Part shown: one piece after another, positions 23,617 to 37,375 of the stretch
Position numbering within the stretch: position 1 is the first letter of the stretch
Layout of the letters: each line of letters starts with the position of its first letter
Source of the DNA: Fasciolopsis buskii
Lineage: Eukaryota > Platyhelminthes > Trematoda > Plagiorchiida > Fasciolidae
Assembly: GCA_008360955.1 (NCBI GenBank)
Contig: LUCM01008319.1
Span: 294,599 to 358,598, forward strand
Length of the DNA: 64,000 nucleotides
Direction: 5' to 3'
Position numbers and translations under genes: made by a program
Notes under the pieces: model-generated
Databases searched by the model: none
The model's input: only the letters and a program-made list of their open reading frames with translations
What the model was told of the DNA's origin: nothing

Positions 23617-25708
23617 AAATACAAACTTCGATATACACTCATTTTGAAAGGACTTCAGTGAACAAGCAGCGCCAAACTACACAGACATTCGGTACTCTTG
23701 TGAACGAGTCTTTACGTTCCCACAAATCCCAAATTCGTTGAGAAGCATGCCAAAATTGCTGACATATTGCACTTAAAACCGCTGCCATTTTAAAGTGACC
23801 TAATTTCTGCGATCCTGCAGTCAGTAAACAACTGTCAATCGGAATTCAGCCTACACAGATCGATTCATTTGTTTCAGTCAAGATTATTTCCATGTCACTT
23901 CTGTGCCTCGATTCCTATGGTGCAAGCACAACATCTCGTTGAGCAGCCAGACACAGCTAATGGCATGATACTGCTCGTAGCCCGAATTCGCATTTCGTTG
24001 ACTGGACGAATGCCAATGGCCAACAAGTCTACTACGAGAACTAGACATACCTTTTAACCGGTCTGCTTAGGACCGTGCACTTTAAAGAACCGGAGATTCA
24101 GAGGTTGGCGACGTCTGAGACAGCGTGCTGCCTCGGTCTGAAACGTCTGTGACATTAGTTGACAGAGAGTCTTTGAAGTATTATCGGCCTAATAAGCATA
24201 GTTTGATGGGTAGTTAGAGGATAAAAAGGAAGACTTTTGGAGATAAAACATAAAGAAATATAAAAGATACAGAACCCCGTGAAGATGTTCACCTACCACG
24301 GGACACTGTTCAGTACAATCAGCATCGTGGTCTCGAGGATTCAGGTCAAAGACATATGTTTGCATGAATGTTTACATGCTTTCATTTGGCCTTGGTTTTA
24401 TTTATTTTGCCGTCGGCTGTCCGATTTTCGTTCACCTGTGCTAGTGGTGTCCTATAATGCTAGTTTGCTGTTTCTCACGATCTTGTGTATTTGGGACGAT
24501 CCCGTTATTTCCCGAAGTTCAGATGATTCGCTGAAAAATCAATTATTTTCCTCAGCGTTCTATACGACTTACTAGATCTTTTGAATAAACCACTTATTGA
24601 GTGAAATTGGTCGGAACACAACTCAATGTTTACGGAATTATGACGATAAGACTGATAGTCTTGCTGAGGCTGGACCGACTTAGATTTGTTACATTCACAC
24701 CTAAACGAATAGGTCCTCATCGTGCCTGTAACGTAGACCAATTAGGCTAAATGACAAGGTGATTGCGTATGGATTTCGAGGTACATTAAATTTTCCGGTC
24801 CCAACTAACGTGGATACTATCTCCGAGTTTCTCGTGGAACATGGACATGGAGTGAACGGGTAATATGTATTTCGTGTCCGGCTTTAAGTGCAGTTCGCCC
24901 GTGATGAAAGTACAACTAACATTTGCCTTCGGACAATTTGTCTTCAAACAAAAGGCACTCCAACCATTCAAAAGAAGATTAAACACTTATACAACGGTCT
25001 CTTGGACAAAATCCTTGTGGCTGACACCAACGCAGCCGAAGGATCAACCAAACGTCACCGACTGACGTCCAGAAAAGGCTAATTAGTGATTCATTGAAAA
25101 CTAATATTTACCTAAGAACTCGTCAGTGTTTGGTATCAAAATGCACATGTTTCTATATTTTTGAAAACATCAGCGAATGTTGCATTTTATCTGACTTTTG
25201 TCTGGATAAAACACTGCTCATTGATGTCTGATAGCGGTCACTTTGTCTGAAAATTTCAATTTTTAACGATAATCCAACAGTTTTCCGAATTTCGTTTCTA
25301 TGGTGACTTCCTTGTTGTGTGGCTATTGATATACTGAGAAATGATTATCAGTGCTGCATGTCTGCTATTATCATTAACTTTGTATAGAACAATGTAGTTT
25401 GAAGGCAAGTTTATCTTTTATCAATTGATCTACAGTCTCACAGAATCAATTTGCGCGCTTTTCGATCTACTCTAGTCGTGAATAAATTTACAACTGGTCA
25501 AACGGTGAGCGCGAAGTGAACAACGCGGCTGAGAAAAATATTCTGAATCGATGAGAACTTACGGAGACATTACAATCTTGGATGATAGGCAGAAAAACAC
25601 TCTTCTTATTGGTAAGCTAACCGTTGGCTTACGGTTCATCAAGCAGTTCGCTCGACCTCATTTGTTAAAACCTTGCTTCACACCCGGAAAGAAATTAAGG
25701 AGATAGAT
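23617..25708. other. non-coding stretch
   Basis: Only short overlapping frames (98 codons or fewer). A GC-richer patch at 24070-24190 stands out slightly but has no second copy here. No RNA gene or splice-bounded exon can be supported. Confidence 0.4.
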
Positions 25709-25888
25709 TCATCCACGGCTTGCACGCTGCACAGATGGTAATTTTCTTGGTTCATCCGGTTTGGAAAAGTCAACCCGGATCACGTATATCTTTTCCCGTT
25801 CTCGATAGGACAAAGAGGCTTTGACACTCTCCTCTCCTGGTGAACTAACACGTTTATTTCTGTTAAGGCAAACTAGGACATCTTGGTG
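25709..25888 (-). CDS. candidate terminal exon, unknown protein
   Basis: On the minus strand a branch-point-like TACTAAAT lies about 15 bases before a TTTCAG acceptor. Then come 59 open codons in phase 0 and a TGA stop at 25709-25711. The peptide is charged: it starts HQDVLVCLNRNKRVSSPGEE, continues with SLSYREREKIYVIRVDFSKP and ends SVQRASRG. The composition (Glu/Lys/Arg/Ser-rich with one beta-strand-like IYVIRVDF) is typical of a coding exon and unlike the hydrophobic frames that AT-rich DNA produces by chance. I cannot assign a family. No AATAAA follows within the first 60 bases. Upstream exons on the minus strand would lie to the right of 25889. Confidence 0.35.
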   Translation of the reverse strand, partial: HQDVLVCLNRNKRVSSPGEESVKASLSYREREKIYVIRVDFSKPDEPRKLPSVQRASRG

Positions 25889-28321
25889 CTGAAACATTTA
25901 GTAGAATTACATGTTGCCAGTAAAAACGTTCAACTGCCATAAATTCTTCAAAAACAAATTTTATTTTGTGCAAGGAAAATCGTTCACGGGCCCGGCCGTT
26001 TCTCTTTTACCGTAGGACCTTTCTGAAGTTGTGTGAAGGCAAAACGATTCCGTCTGAGGGTCTTAAGTTGACAATTCTTAGAACATGATTACGAATAAAC
26101 CATCTTGTCGTACCATTCTGAACCTGAAACTCGCCAAAAGTCTCCCTTGTTTGGTAGCAAACATTTGGTGACTTCATCAAAACATATTACGCCGGTTTGA
26201 ACTTTACTCAACCAAATACCAGGTGAAGTAATTAATTGAATGAGGTCGGGCACACGGACTGCAGTACCGAATGTCGCAGGCAGAACCCGCTAGTTCCGAT
26301 AAGACGTCAAACGGTTAACCCGTATGCATGAAACCTGCAGGATTTAACGAAGGCGAAAGAAACAGACTATGATAATAACAGTGCGAATTGCGTGAGTGTG
26401 AATTTGCCCCTAACCAAAGAGTTGTGCCGATTGTTTCGTTTTTATCTTACATGTCACTGTTGCGGACGATAAACCACCACTGGCATTTGCCCATGGAAAC
26501 TGAACAGTTCTTACCCGGTTGTAGTTATCCTGTGGGAACTCAATACCACTTGTTGAAATTCTCTCAGTACGGGCAAACAGAGACATTGCATCTCTGGAAC
26601 AATTAAGATTTCGTGTTTAATTAGGAGACAGATTTGTGTGAACTGCACTTGGTTGCGCCTTAGCGCCTACAGAATTTGCGATCCACTGCGTACCAGCTTA
26701 CATCCATCCACTTAACTAACATTGGACAACATTGAATTAAGACTATCTTGCAACTGATACAATTTTAAAACCTACTGAAAATACCTGTAATGCCAGGGGG
26801 CGAAAGCTTTCCAAAACGAAGCCTGCAGAACGATGGGGAACAGTTTGGATGCGCTTACTCCGTACTACGGGCGAACTGTTTGTCATATTCCGTATGGCTG
26901 CTCGTGATCGCTTATCAGCATGCCTTTGCCCGAGTGCATTGACTGCACCTCGATGTGCCTGAATGTGGCCAAATATTTATCCACAATTATTCAAAAAATT
27001 ATATGCATATATAGAGGCATAATTCCCAGTAGAATTTCCTACTCCTAAGGCCACATATGTACCAAAGATGAATGCGTCATTTGGCAAAAGTTTCAATTAT
27101 TTTTGCTACTCCAAGTCACTATACAAATGTATCAGTTTAAACTGACTTAGCATTTGCATCATGAGGTAGCATTAGGCAATGTATTCACTTGACATGAAAT
27201 TCACCTCTATTACAACGAAGCTCCTCCTGTTCATGGAAGACATTCCCATCATACTGAAGGTCACGAATAGAATTGCTTTTCATGCGACACATTTGCTCCT
27301 GGCCTTTATTGGGTTCCTGCATGCAGTTAAAATAAATGTTCGAATGCGTGACTGTTTGTGTCCTCATTCAGATTTTTCCCTGCATGAACCCAAACGGGTG
27401 TTTACCTTCTGGGATCATGGATGACTACGCCAAGATACGTAACCAGGACAGAAATTTAAAGTAAGGCTAGTGCACACGCATTTAGATCATCTACTATCCA
27501 ATCACTACAATAGGAAAAACATGAATAGCATCAGTCTCAGCTGCAAAGTAAATCAGTACTGAGAATAGTCAAGGTCAGTTAATATATTTGTAATGACAAA
27601 ACATTCAATTTAGTGTTCACTTGCAGGAGATTAAACTTTTTACACTGTCAACACTTCGGCAAAAACACTAGAAAAATGTTGTCAAGAAGTTTGTAGAGAA
27701 GATCAGAGCCAAATTCCATGTGATTCATTCTGGCTGTTGGCTTCTGTTATCGACAGGTGCGCTGTGGAATAGACGCATGAATCGCCTGTAGAGCAAATAA
27801 CGTTCAAGAGATTAATCGAGAATACTAATTAACATAATGATGTAATACGTGTGATAAAGCCGAAATCATACGTGGCTTTTGAATTACCATTTATATCAGC
27901 GTTGTTTTATTATTAACATTGAGAAACTTGCAAAAATAACAGCTCATAGATTATTGATTTTCAGATCAACTGCCCACGTTGATCTTCCCGAATATTTACA
28001 GTCTTTTACGATTCACATGGGAAATAACTGACGTCGTTGGTCGTCATTCGCGTAGAATAATTTATTGCTTACAGACCAGGCGCTATTCGCCCCATACATC
28101 TAATTCGTTAAGACGGACAATCAAACGCCTTCAATTTCCGATGGAAAAGAACGGGCATACGGTCAAATCGCAATAATGATTCGAGAAGTGTCCGGCAAAT
28201 ATAACTAGCTCAGGCGTTTCGAGAGATGCGGAAAACTTGGAATTCAAAATAAAGTAAACCCCATTTAAAGAGAGTTTTCTGACTGAGTGACAGACAGACA
28301 GACCAGTGAAAATTGTTTCAA
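25889..28321. other. non-coding stretch
   Basis: It includes a 72-codon plus-strand frame without ATG start (26741-26959) that is Arg-rich and contains WGTVWMRLLRTTGELFVIF. It has no splice signals of note and no recognised family. The rest has no supportable feature. Confidence 0.4.
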
Positions 28322-28692
28322 CTAAATAGACGATGTGGGACGGACGGCTTTATCAATTTCAAGCTGGTAATTGTGGAAGGGACTGGCTCGAAGCTTTTCT
28401 GTCTTCGGATTTTTCATGTGACAGTGCGTGTATGTGATGGGCAACAACCTCAAATTATTCACAATGGCTCTGGATCTTCGTATATAATTCGATGTGATTG
28501 CGTAACCATGGGTCAACAACAATGAATTGCCAAACCAGTAACAAGTTAGGCCCTTGACGAAGTGCACATAGGGGCACAGGATTGTCAATAAAAGCGCCAA
28601 AATGAAGAAGATATTTGGAGAGCACGGTGACAAGTAGCCGAAGGATATCAAACAGATTGTGAATAAATGCACCCGTCCATAAGGGAGGGCTG
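28322..28692 (-). CDS. candidate membrane-protein exon
   Basis: A possible acceptor (TTTAAATTCATTCTAG) is followed on the minus strand by about 122 open codons. The first half is strongly hydrophobic with two or three helices: LPYGRVHLFTICLISFGYLS, then CSPNIFFILALLLTILCPYV. The YGR followed by a helix and then SPN recalls the loop 2-3 region of major facilitator transporters (DRxGRR followed by a helix and APN), but the key acidic residue is missing. The second half is polar and lacks a good donor, running on to a stop at 28322. Hydrophobic frames arise easily in AT-rich DNA, so this remains a weak candidate. Confidence 0.18.
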
Positions 28693-31600
28693 CTAGAATG
28701 AATTTAAACAAACAGCTTGTAGTAGCTCAACTCCACTTCAATTTATCGGTTGATAAAATCGGAATCCAAGTGTATCACTCCAGCATCAATCGATCAATCA
28801 GGATACGTTTCTAAGTTTATTTTACTTATCGCGGAATGACAAAACGTCTAGCCATAAGCATTTTGTTTTCACTGATAAAAATTCTTCATGAAATGGGGAA
28901 GTTATGCACGATATCTAATCAGTCGTTAGTAGAATTCTCATTGCAAATGACATCTTCAAATTTCGCTCCCACAGTGAATTAAAAGGCAAACTAAAAATAA
29001 TTCTATTTGGCAACATAACTTGCAGAGCAATTTTTTGTATGTTTTGAGACTATATAAACAAATATATCATTCGTGGTTTGCATTTTTCAGCCGCATGCTC
29101 CTGAAACACAACAGTATGCGCCAGATCGATAAACGGCGCTGGAATTTCTACCAACTTTGGTTCAATGTTTTACTTCTCTTTAACTCCTATGCGTTATGAC
29201 CTATCAGTGCGGTAGGCAACCGCAAGTAAATTCAAATTGGAAAGCAGTGGGGGGATCGAAACATAAGCTAGCCTTGTTGCCAAATATAACGTTGAATTTA
29301 TATTGCAGCACGACAGTTTCACTGTGAGTTCGGTTACAAGGTGAACGTAAAGGGTTGAACTTAACCGTATCATGATCGCCAAAGGACATTTACATGTTTA
29401 GAGCAAGTAACACATCATGACATTTAGAAGGTTGTAGATTGCAGCCCGTTTCACCAAGAAGTTGATATTTTGTTGTCTTGCGCTCACGCAATTATCCACC
29501 TTACAGCATTCAAAAGTTAGTGTATTGAACGGAATGCCTCCATCACTGGGAACGTCCACACCTGGCAATCGGCCAGAGGTCGCGGTTACCTCCAAAAATT
29601 TCCACAAACTAAATTTTTAGTGTAGAAATTGCAACCGAGATGCTTTTATGGCAGAAAAGGGAAGTAAATGCAAAAGGGAAGACTTTTATCCTTTTGAAAT
29701 TTCCCGAGAAGCATTTGGAAGTCCGTCAATCGCGTGATCGATAACTTGGCTTGCCACTCGATTGGACAAAAGAACGCAACTGTATGCAGATTAGGACTGT
29801 TCGTTAAGTTTAAACGTGTTCTGCTGACATGATTTCCATTGTGCTTGTGTTCGAGATCCATCTTCTGCTTGGACTAGTGTGACGAAACACATTAGTCGCA
29901 TTTGTGACACTGCTTTGTTTATGCAAACTCGCTCAATGAATCAATAATCGATGCACTTGGTGATGTGTTGTTAAATGTAATCATCAAACCAGAACATTAT
30001 TGGCGGAGTAGGCAATACTTTATGCAGAAAAATAGTTGACTGAATATCGTTATTGGGCCATTTCACTGGTATATTATATCGAGAACGACTACCCGTGGTA
30101 ACCGAAATGTTGACTAATAACCCACTCATAGAGGAAAGATATATTCCCTGATGCCTGATATAACAACAGTCGTGAACGTGAGCGCTTATACAGACTGAAT
30201 TCACCTCGTATCCTGAAAGCATAGTCAGAACAGTTTTATTGCTGCTGTTTCTGAGATTGCAAAATGAAAACTGACAAATAGAAGTGTTCTTGGAAGGCAC
30301 ACAAAATCCTTTTCGACGTGTACTTAGTTTGTGCTTTCGGTTCACCGGGCTTTGTTTAAATTATTGATCAATAGGTCCCTTGGCGGTATTAGCCTACTCA
30401 GAATCTATAAATCAAAGGAGAATTAATAAGTCTGTCGTCAATAATTATTTAAGCGTAGCAATTCAATTTTAAAAAGCCGTTGAGTTACTCTCAAAATATC
30501 CCTTACGCAAAAACCAACAAACCGGAGTTAACAAGCGGAAAACTGTTTTTTTTCACAAAAACCTTTAATCGTCATTTGTCCATTGCCCTAAATGTCTAAA
30601 TGTGTTTGAGCGTATTTTATGGATTAAGCCTGAGCACCTCGAATAGCCTTCACTTAAAACCTAGAAGACTTCAGCTTTGAAGTTTCTGTCCCCCATAATT
30701 TGACTTCAGTCGTGGGAAGAATGCTTTAATGCGCTGAGTTCACTGGAATTCGAGAATATCGAACAAACCTGTGGCATAGATGAAGTAGCTTTAGGAATTG
30801 GCTCATGAAATTCAATGCTTCTTGTTTCATTTTCCCTGTCATTTGAAATACCCTTTGGCCAATACACATGTTCACTACATTATCAGAAGGGTGCATGAAA
30901 TTAAAAAACTCCATGGGTGTTTATCGATCTATTGTGTAGCCGGCGGTGTTTCCGCTTTTTCTTCGGCAGTCGGGCGTAATGTCTTCTAATTTCACAAATT
31001 TTCTTTCCTTTAGATGAAATGGATTTCTTAGCATTCGACCCTAATCTTCAACTTTCCTTGCATTGCAGTTGGCATTTAACATTACATTGGACACGAGAAT
31101 CCCGTCTCCTAAATGAATCCCGACCGAAACAATTTGTCAGCTGTTAAAATTGACGAGGGCAACTGGAGTTGCCTTGAACTTTCGGCGTCAAACATGAGAA
31201 TGTGGGAAAATTTAACTAAATCCATATTCAGAAATGACCAGTGATTATCGGCCCGGATTGTTGCGGCATAATTGAATTATCTGGATCTAAGCTGTATCCG
31301 TAGAACTAATTTGTGCGTTAGCAACCTGCGATTTTTAATGCACAGTGCGCGGTATACAAAATACCCTCAGAATGAAGGAAAATATGAATATTCCGGCTTT
31401 TTATACAGCTTCCACATAAATTCCAGTACATACGGGGCAGAATTGAAATGATTTTCTGACGAGTAGTCCTCGTTGGTTCAATCAAATTGACAAAATAACT
31501 CTTCTTCAAACTTGAACAAAACAGAATGGGAATTTCCCCACTCGATTATGAACTGATTATGAAGTGTTGGTGTTTTAATCGGTCTGTGACGAATTTCATT

Positions 31601-34600
31601 CGATCCGTGACTGGCCGATCGATAAGGACTTGTATAGCACGTGCGTTTTCTCCGAGGCTGACTGACTTCACTGTGTATGTTTTTGTTTGTTAACTGGATT
31701 ATTTTTACGGTTGGTTGTCTGCTTATTCTCACTCTGTATAACATCCATTTGGTCAGCGTCCTAGCATGCTTACAGTGCATCAGTTTCCCTAGGACATGCA
31801 TTAACTGCTCACAAATGCAGGTCGTTAATAAATGTTTGTATACGGCGATTGCTTTCTACTGCTCCTGTTGCGATACCCAACAACTACAGCCTTTTGAACG
31901 CCTCATCACTGCCTTATGCTTCATATGAATAAGCACTTTTGGTACACGCAGAACTTGAAATTCTAGTTGGGCTTTTCAAAAATAAAAGAGTACGATTACT
32001 TAATCCCGCCCTGAAGTTATCTCATTTGAAGCGACTTTAGTTTGCATTATGATCCAGTTGCTCATACTTTCTATCAACTCAGCCAAGAATTAGAAGCTAC
32101 CCAGTGATCCTTATCGATGGTGTCTTAACCAAATATGGTAATTTTCACTCAGTTTGGACTATTCTATTTGTGCCGCTGATTTTTCGAACACAGATTTTTA
32201 CTGCTTCCATGTAATTAATTTTGCAGCAACTCAGGAGAGCACAGCGTGAGTCGGAATATGAAATAAGTCATCACTTTGGGAAGCAACTTCATATTACCAC
32301 CGGGCGTCTGTTTCTGCTAATTCGGGAAGTAATTACGCTGTATTGTTTAGTTTAGCCCGACCGTACCCAAGAAGGCGCTCAGATGAACGCCCCAGAAGCT
32401 CATGAAATTTAAGCCTTCGTAAATCCACTGTTTCTTTCAAACCAAGTATTTTATTGTGTCCATGTTTAGCATTTCAATTGGTGTGAATAACTATACTTCA
32501 GGAAAGCTTCTAGTAATATATACATATATATATGTATGGTAGTATGCGTAATGTAAAGACGGTCCACAATAAGCGATCTAACCAGCGACGAGTATCTCTC
32601 TCCTGGAAGACCTAACTGCGTGTGTGGGAATCATGGCGCTCAACGGAATATACGGAACAGTAGGATCAATGGCACCTCCAGGATAAATCGAATTACAAAC
32701 GAGATTTTGAATCTTACACAACCGGTAAGTTTTCAACACTGTGACTACTACATTACTGGATTGTGACTAAATAGTGATTACATCTTCAACATATTGACAT
32801 CATTGTTTCACTGAGAAATAGGGGCAATCTTACATGTTTCATAAATGAGAGTGCTAACCATCGAGTAAGATTCACGTTTGCATGGTTGAAATATTCAAAG
32901 CTTAGATGCACACTTTTGGCAAAATTAATCATTTAGGTATTGGCAAGAAAGCCAAGATACCAGATGTTTCAAAACTCTTCGACTAGTCAATCGATGACCG
33001 CATCTATCTTGTTTCCGTTAGATCAGAAGCGATCAGCCAAGTTGGGCTGACACAAAAAGTTGATTAATTAGAGCAAAACCAATCACTTAGTGGTCTTCTC
33101 TGGTTAACAATCCTTGATCGATCACTCCGTTAGCTGATTCGGCCCACTGCTATTAACCGATCTTATCATGCAGCGGTTTTCCTCAGTTTGTCTCTACACA
33201 TAACCGGTGCGATTTCGCCGCAGCGTGCAGAACTTAGAACAGGATAATGGATGGTATGATTCATCACCCGATATTGTTGCAACATACTTGATTCTGGAAG
33301 TATTTATCCCTTTGCGTCATATAAAATAGATGGCACGTTTATTCAAACGGGCTTTATATTCATTTAAATTCATATAACAGAAGTAGGAAATATTGATTAT
33401 TCTTCGTGGAATTTTCCTTGGAATTTGAAAACAGGTTTACACTGATTGTCCGGATCAGACGTTAATAGGAGAAAAATAACCTACTTGGTTCGTCTGGCCA
33501 GTAACTTCGAATCCTCACGCAACATTCAACGTACCGTTCATTTGATGCCAGTAAGCTCACGAGCACTAGTCATTGTTGCATGGCTAATCTAAACGATGTA
33601 TTTGCATTCCATCACAAATTGTAATCGTGAAAACTCGTTCTTCCTTTTTATTTTGTTCGTGTTAGTTTATTTTGACGATGATCAACTGCAACCGTTTAGT
33701 TTTAAACTTTGAATTTTCTAATTTGCCTTTAATTGGGTATCCTTTAGGAGCCATGACACAACGCATTCCCGTACTTCACGATTTGTCTTCACCCTCTGTC
33801 CCTCGCTTTCAACAAGAAAATTAATTGACTATTTTTGGGAAATAATTTCCATGCGGATCGGTCCTCCCGTTTCGACGGCAACGACAACAGCATCCAGCTT
33901 TAAAATTTATCACGGAAGAATACGTTCTGCCGAATTACCAGACGATCAAGGCTGCACCAAGACCCCTTTCCCTACGTCTACTTCACTGGCCTATATGATC
34001 TTTTATGTGCGAGACATTGCACGCTTGCCTGCAACCCTTGATATTATGTGGTGATACCTTTGAATATATTGTCCTCACTAACGTCAAAATATTTTGAAGT
34101 AATTTGGAATTAGATCATCTCTGCTAACATGTCCCCATTAGACTCACCCCGGGAGGAATTAACTTTCTTGCTATCTTTTGATGTTCTTGTTTTCATAATG
34201 CATAACCAAGGAAATAATCATTTTGAATGATCGCTCCAAAGTCTTCGAATTTCTTAATACTTTCTCGGATATCGTATCCTACTTTAATGCTATCATACAA
34301 AAATCTCAAGCCCCAGTGTAGGCAATTGCGTGTGACAATTTGTTTCTCTTTCCACGTTTTTACTCACCGTTGGAGGTCTCGCAAAATTTTGTCGAATATC
34401 ACTCAACGGTGGCGTGGAACATTTCACGTGAATGCCAAAAACGAATGCACGCAATACACGACACGATATATAATTTTAAACGAAAATTAAACTTACAACG
34501 ATAACTTAGTCCTTTGTCGTACATTACAGATAAGGATGATACTGATAGAAACCTGCTAGAGTTTCACAGTTCCACGGGTTACTGAAATGAATCAGGTTAT

Positions 34601-35404
34601 ACCAGAAAGTTACTCCTATCATTGGTGACCCGAAACATTCTTATAATTTATTGATTGCCGATTCTGGTTTCTCGGTGGCAAACCATTCATCACTGTTCGA
34701 TGTGACCTTGTCAGTAAGCACGTGTACTTCACTGCTTTTCCGCCGTGAATTTTGGACCGTCTGGGTTTGACCGTGACTTTTTCAGCACTTTGAACAGTGC
34801 CTTATTCGTGAGTCTTTGATCTGATGGCTTCGCTGAACAATACGCAATGAACTGAACTCTAATCGAAGAGAAACCTGGAACCGTGGGTCTTAATCCTTTT
34901 GGTCAATAGTGAATTTGTGGGCGTTTGATAGTTTGATTTAATAAGTATAGTTGCTTATTTTTGGTATTCATAAATTTTCACGAGGCAAGACATTGATCAC
35001 TCCATGTACCAGCTTTTAGGCTAGCTGCGTTGTTTTACTCCCCACCAGGCTTGGCAAATGATCGTTGTCAGAATGTTTTCTTGGATTCTAAATGCTGATT
35101 CGTATTTCATTAGCCACTTCTGCAGTCGGTTGCACGAATGCGTCCGTAGGCGCATTTTATAGATGCGTCACATTTACTTTGCGGTAAATGAAACAGACAG
35201 GCCGTTACCAATAAGTTTTTCAAATGAAAAAACCCCGTCGAGTGCGTTCCGGTCAAAGACAAATATTGATTCCCCGGAACAAATGCTTCGAACGACGAAC
35301 ATGGCGTTAGTTTACGAAACACGAGGATAGGACAGATTCCTTTTATCTTGCTTAATTCGAAACACAAATATTCACTGGTTAAATTTGCACGACTAAATTG
35401 CCTC
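28693..35404. other. gene-poor stretch
   Basis: Nearly 6.7 kb with no supportable gene. The longest frame is 124 codons (29971-30345, minus) and has no motif or splice support. The AT palindrome at 32521-32536 is listed separately. No SINE copy, tRNA or long repeat was seen. Confidence 0.4.
32521..32536. repeat. 16-bp perfect AT-rich palindrome
   Basis: TACATATATATATGTA is identical to its reverse complement and lies in a longer TA-rich run. Such sequences extrude easily as cruciforms and are common slippage products. Confidence 0.9.
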
Positions 35405-35593
35405 CATCGACGGTGGACAAATGGATAAGGTCGTCACGTTTGGACGTGGAGGTCGCGGGTTCGAGTCCTCCCACTGCCGGTCAACTTCCCAACTTGGCAC
35501 TCTTCTGCTGGCCGCGGCCTGCTTCCTGGAAACTGATGTACATTGTTGTTTAATTATTAAATGAAGTAAAGGATAAATGATTAAAGATGAAAG
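35405..35593 (+). mobile_element. tRNA-derived SINE, copy C (best-preserved promoter)
   Basis: This is the plus-strand copy. It has an A-box-like TGGACAAATGGATAAGG and a consensus B box, GGTTCGAGTCC (35459-35469), then CCACTGCCGG closing the tRNA-like part. The body has CAACTTCCCAACTTGGC and CTGCTGGCCGCGGCC. The tail has GATGTACATTGTTGTT and an A-rich end with GGATAAATGATTAAAGATG. Of the four copies this has the most intact internal RNA polymerase III B box. Open minus-strand frames through this copy (35393-35665) are by-products of its GC-rich body and not genes. Confidence 0.87.
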
Positions 35594-37270
35594 AAACTCT
35601 TGCAAACCCATGATTCCTAACGGTCCATAAGAGGAGGTTTGTTGTAATCCATTTTTCCAAAACACGATTCGATGGGCTTCTCATAAATTTCCAATAAAAT
35701 TCAATCTTTTCTTTTGTCAAATCAAGAGCGAAATTGATTATACCACCCTTTTATTAATGGCAATTCTAATGTCAATTGGACTTGTACATTCTTGCCAAGG
35801 GAACCACACACGTTAGGTTCATCCTCTCAGTCTAATCTTCTATAACTGACACGCGGAGTTGGGAAAGTTTTTCCCTTAGCACAGGTTCCATCGCCAGTTG
35901 GTGAAGCAAAGATCATCTAGTACCAATTTATATTCTTTGAAAACTGTTTATCAACAGAAGACCCTAGTCATATAATGCCAACGGATCTTATCATCAAAGC
36001 ATGGGGAAAGCGCATTTCAAATCAATGCAGCTTACATGCAAAATAACACGGTTGGCCGTTGTCAAACGAGCGCTTTGCGGCGTAGCTTTGTAGCTGAGGT
36101 GAAAAATCGCATCAATATCGCCCAGCTAACCGAGCAGCCAATTCTCCCTAGGATATATACACATTCCGTCCATTAACATCCGACCGCCAACTACACTACT
36201 TTCTTTTAATAATTAACCTGTTTTCTGGTCCAATAGCAGTACCGTTTTTTTTATCCGTGTACAGCTGAGTGTCAGAGAGGATCCATGGATTAAATAACGG
36301 AACAATTTCGAACCATCCATGGACCGCCTAAGGCCCGAATGCTACCAACACAAGTTGGCAAACGAAAGCATGAGACCAGAATTTACGTGCCCCGTTAGGG
36401 ACGAACTACTCTTAAATAATGTCTACGATCTATAACATAATTTTAAAACATCACTGATGCCGTCTAGGAGAAGCGATACCTGAGAGTTACAATTGCAGAT
36501 TTATGACGACAACATGACTGTGCAATCATGTGAAAAGTTCATTTTAACCAGTCATGGAGCGGCTTTAGACAAAATAGCCTGCGTAAAAATAGCATAGTCC
36601 AGACTAACCGGAGAAGCAGAGCAAAACAAATTACTTAGATTCACTTCTTTATAAAAATCCGCGCAATTTGTTTCAGTTGACCTCTATCTGCCTAAATCCC
36701 CGCACAGGAGCAAAGCAATATCGTGTCCAATTGCAGATGTGAAAATTTAGCCAGAAAATGTTTTGAGACGTGCAAAAACAAATTAGCTTTGTGGAGTTTT
36801 TCTGACCAGAATCAGCAGATCACACGTGGGCTCACGTGCCTTTTTTGGGAAGTTGTCGGCGACTAACAGAGCACAGCTTTCACTAAATCAATTCAAAAAT
36901 AAGCTTACTGACTATGCTATCTTCCTAATGATTCGTTTTGCTTTTGTCACAAAATCCCTGATTGAATAGGAAAGCGTCAGTTACTCGGATTCGAGGAACT
37001 GCGGTAATCCAATAACCCAGCCATATTCCATGCTATTTACCAGTCAATCACTCATGTTTCAATTATTTCAAATGATCAAGCAAAGTGAACAATCTAATTT
37101 CGACATTTTGCACTTCGTCAAATGACGTAGGCCATCTCTCGTAACATACCGCCACCTCACTGAGGTCACCTAGAGAATGAATAAACTTTGGAAAGCGAAT
37201 GGTGGTATAACAACTTGTCCGCTGAGATTGATACATTATACTGCCCATAATGAGTCAGTTATGTCCGCAG
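35594..37270. other. non-coding stretch
   Basis: No open frame of note, no RNA gene and no repeat copy. If 37271-37375 is an exon, this would be intron or flank. Confidence 0.4.
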
Positions 37271-37375
37271 ACCAACACCGGTATTTCGTTCGACTTATTT
37301 TTTTCGTCCACGGAGAGCAATACGAGCTCGTGGTCGTAACGGAATCCGATATCAACGATATGGACAGAACAACTA
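37271..37375 (+). CDS. candidate internal exon, 105 bases, symmetric phase
   Basis: A TGTCCGCAG acceptor and a GTAAGA donor bound exactly 105 bases that are open in one frame, entering with two bases of a codon and leaving after one. Skipping it would therefore keep the frame. The peptide starts DQHRYFVRLIFFVHGEQYEL and ends VVVTESDINDMDRTT. The alternating YELVVV and the acidic turn suggest a beta-rich domain of the kind found in extracellular repeats, but this is only an impression and no family is named. The pyrimidine tract before the acceptor is weak. Confidence 0.25.

Noticed and set aside
28322..28692. Definite major-facilitator transporter exon
   Set aside because: The loop motif lacks its acidic residue and second arginine, and no donor is present. 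Kept only as a weak membrane-protein candidate.
35400..35480. tRNA gene (A and B boxes, GGTTCGAGTCC)
   Set aside because: The acceptor stem does not close and the same block recurs with a shared non-tRNA body and tail at other positions, so it is the head of a SINE.
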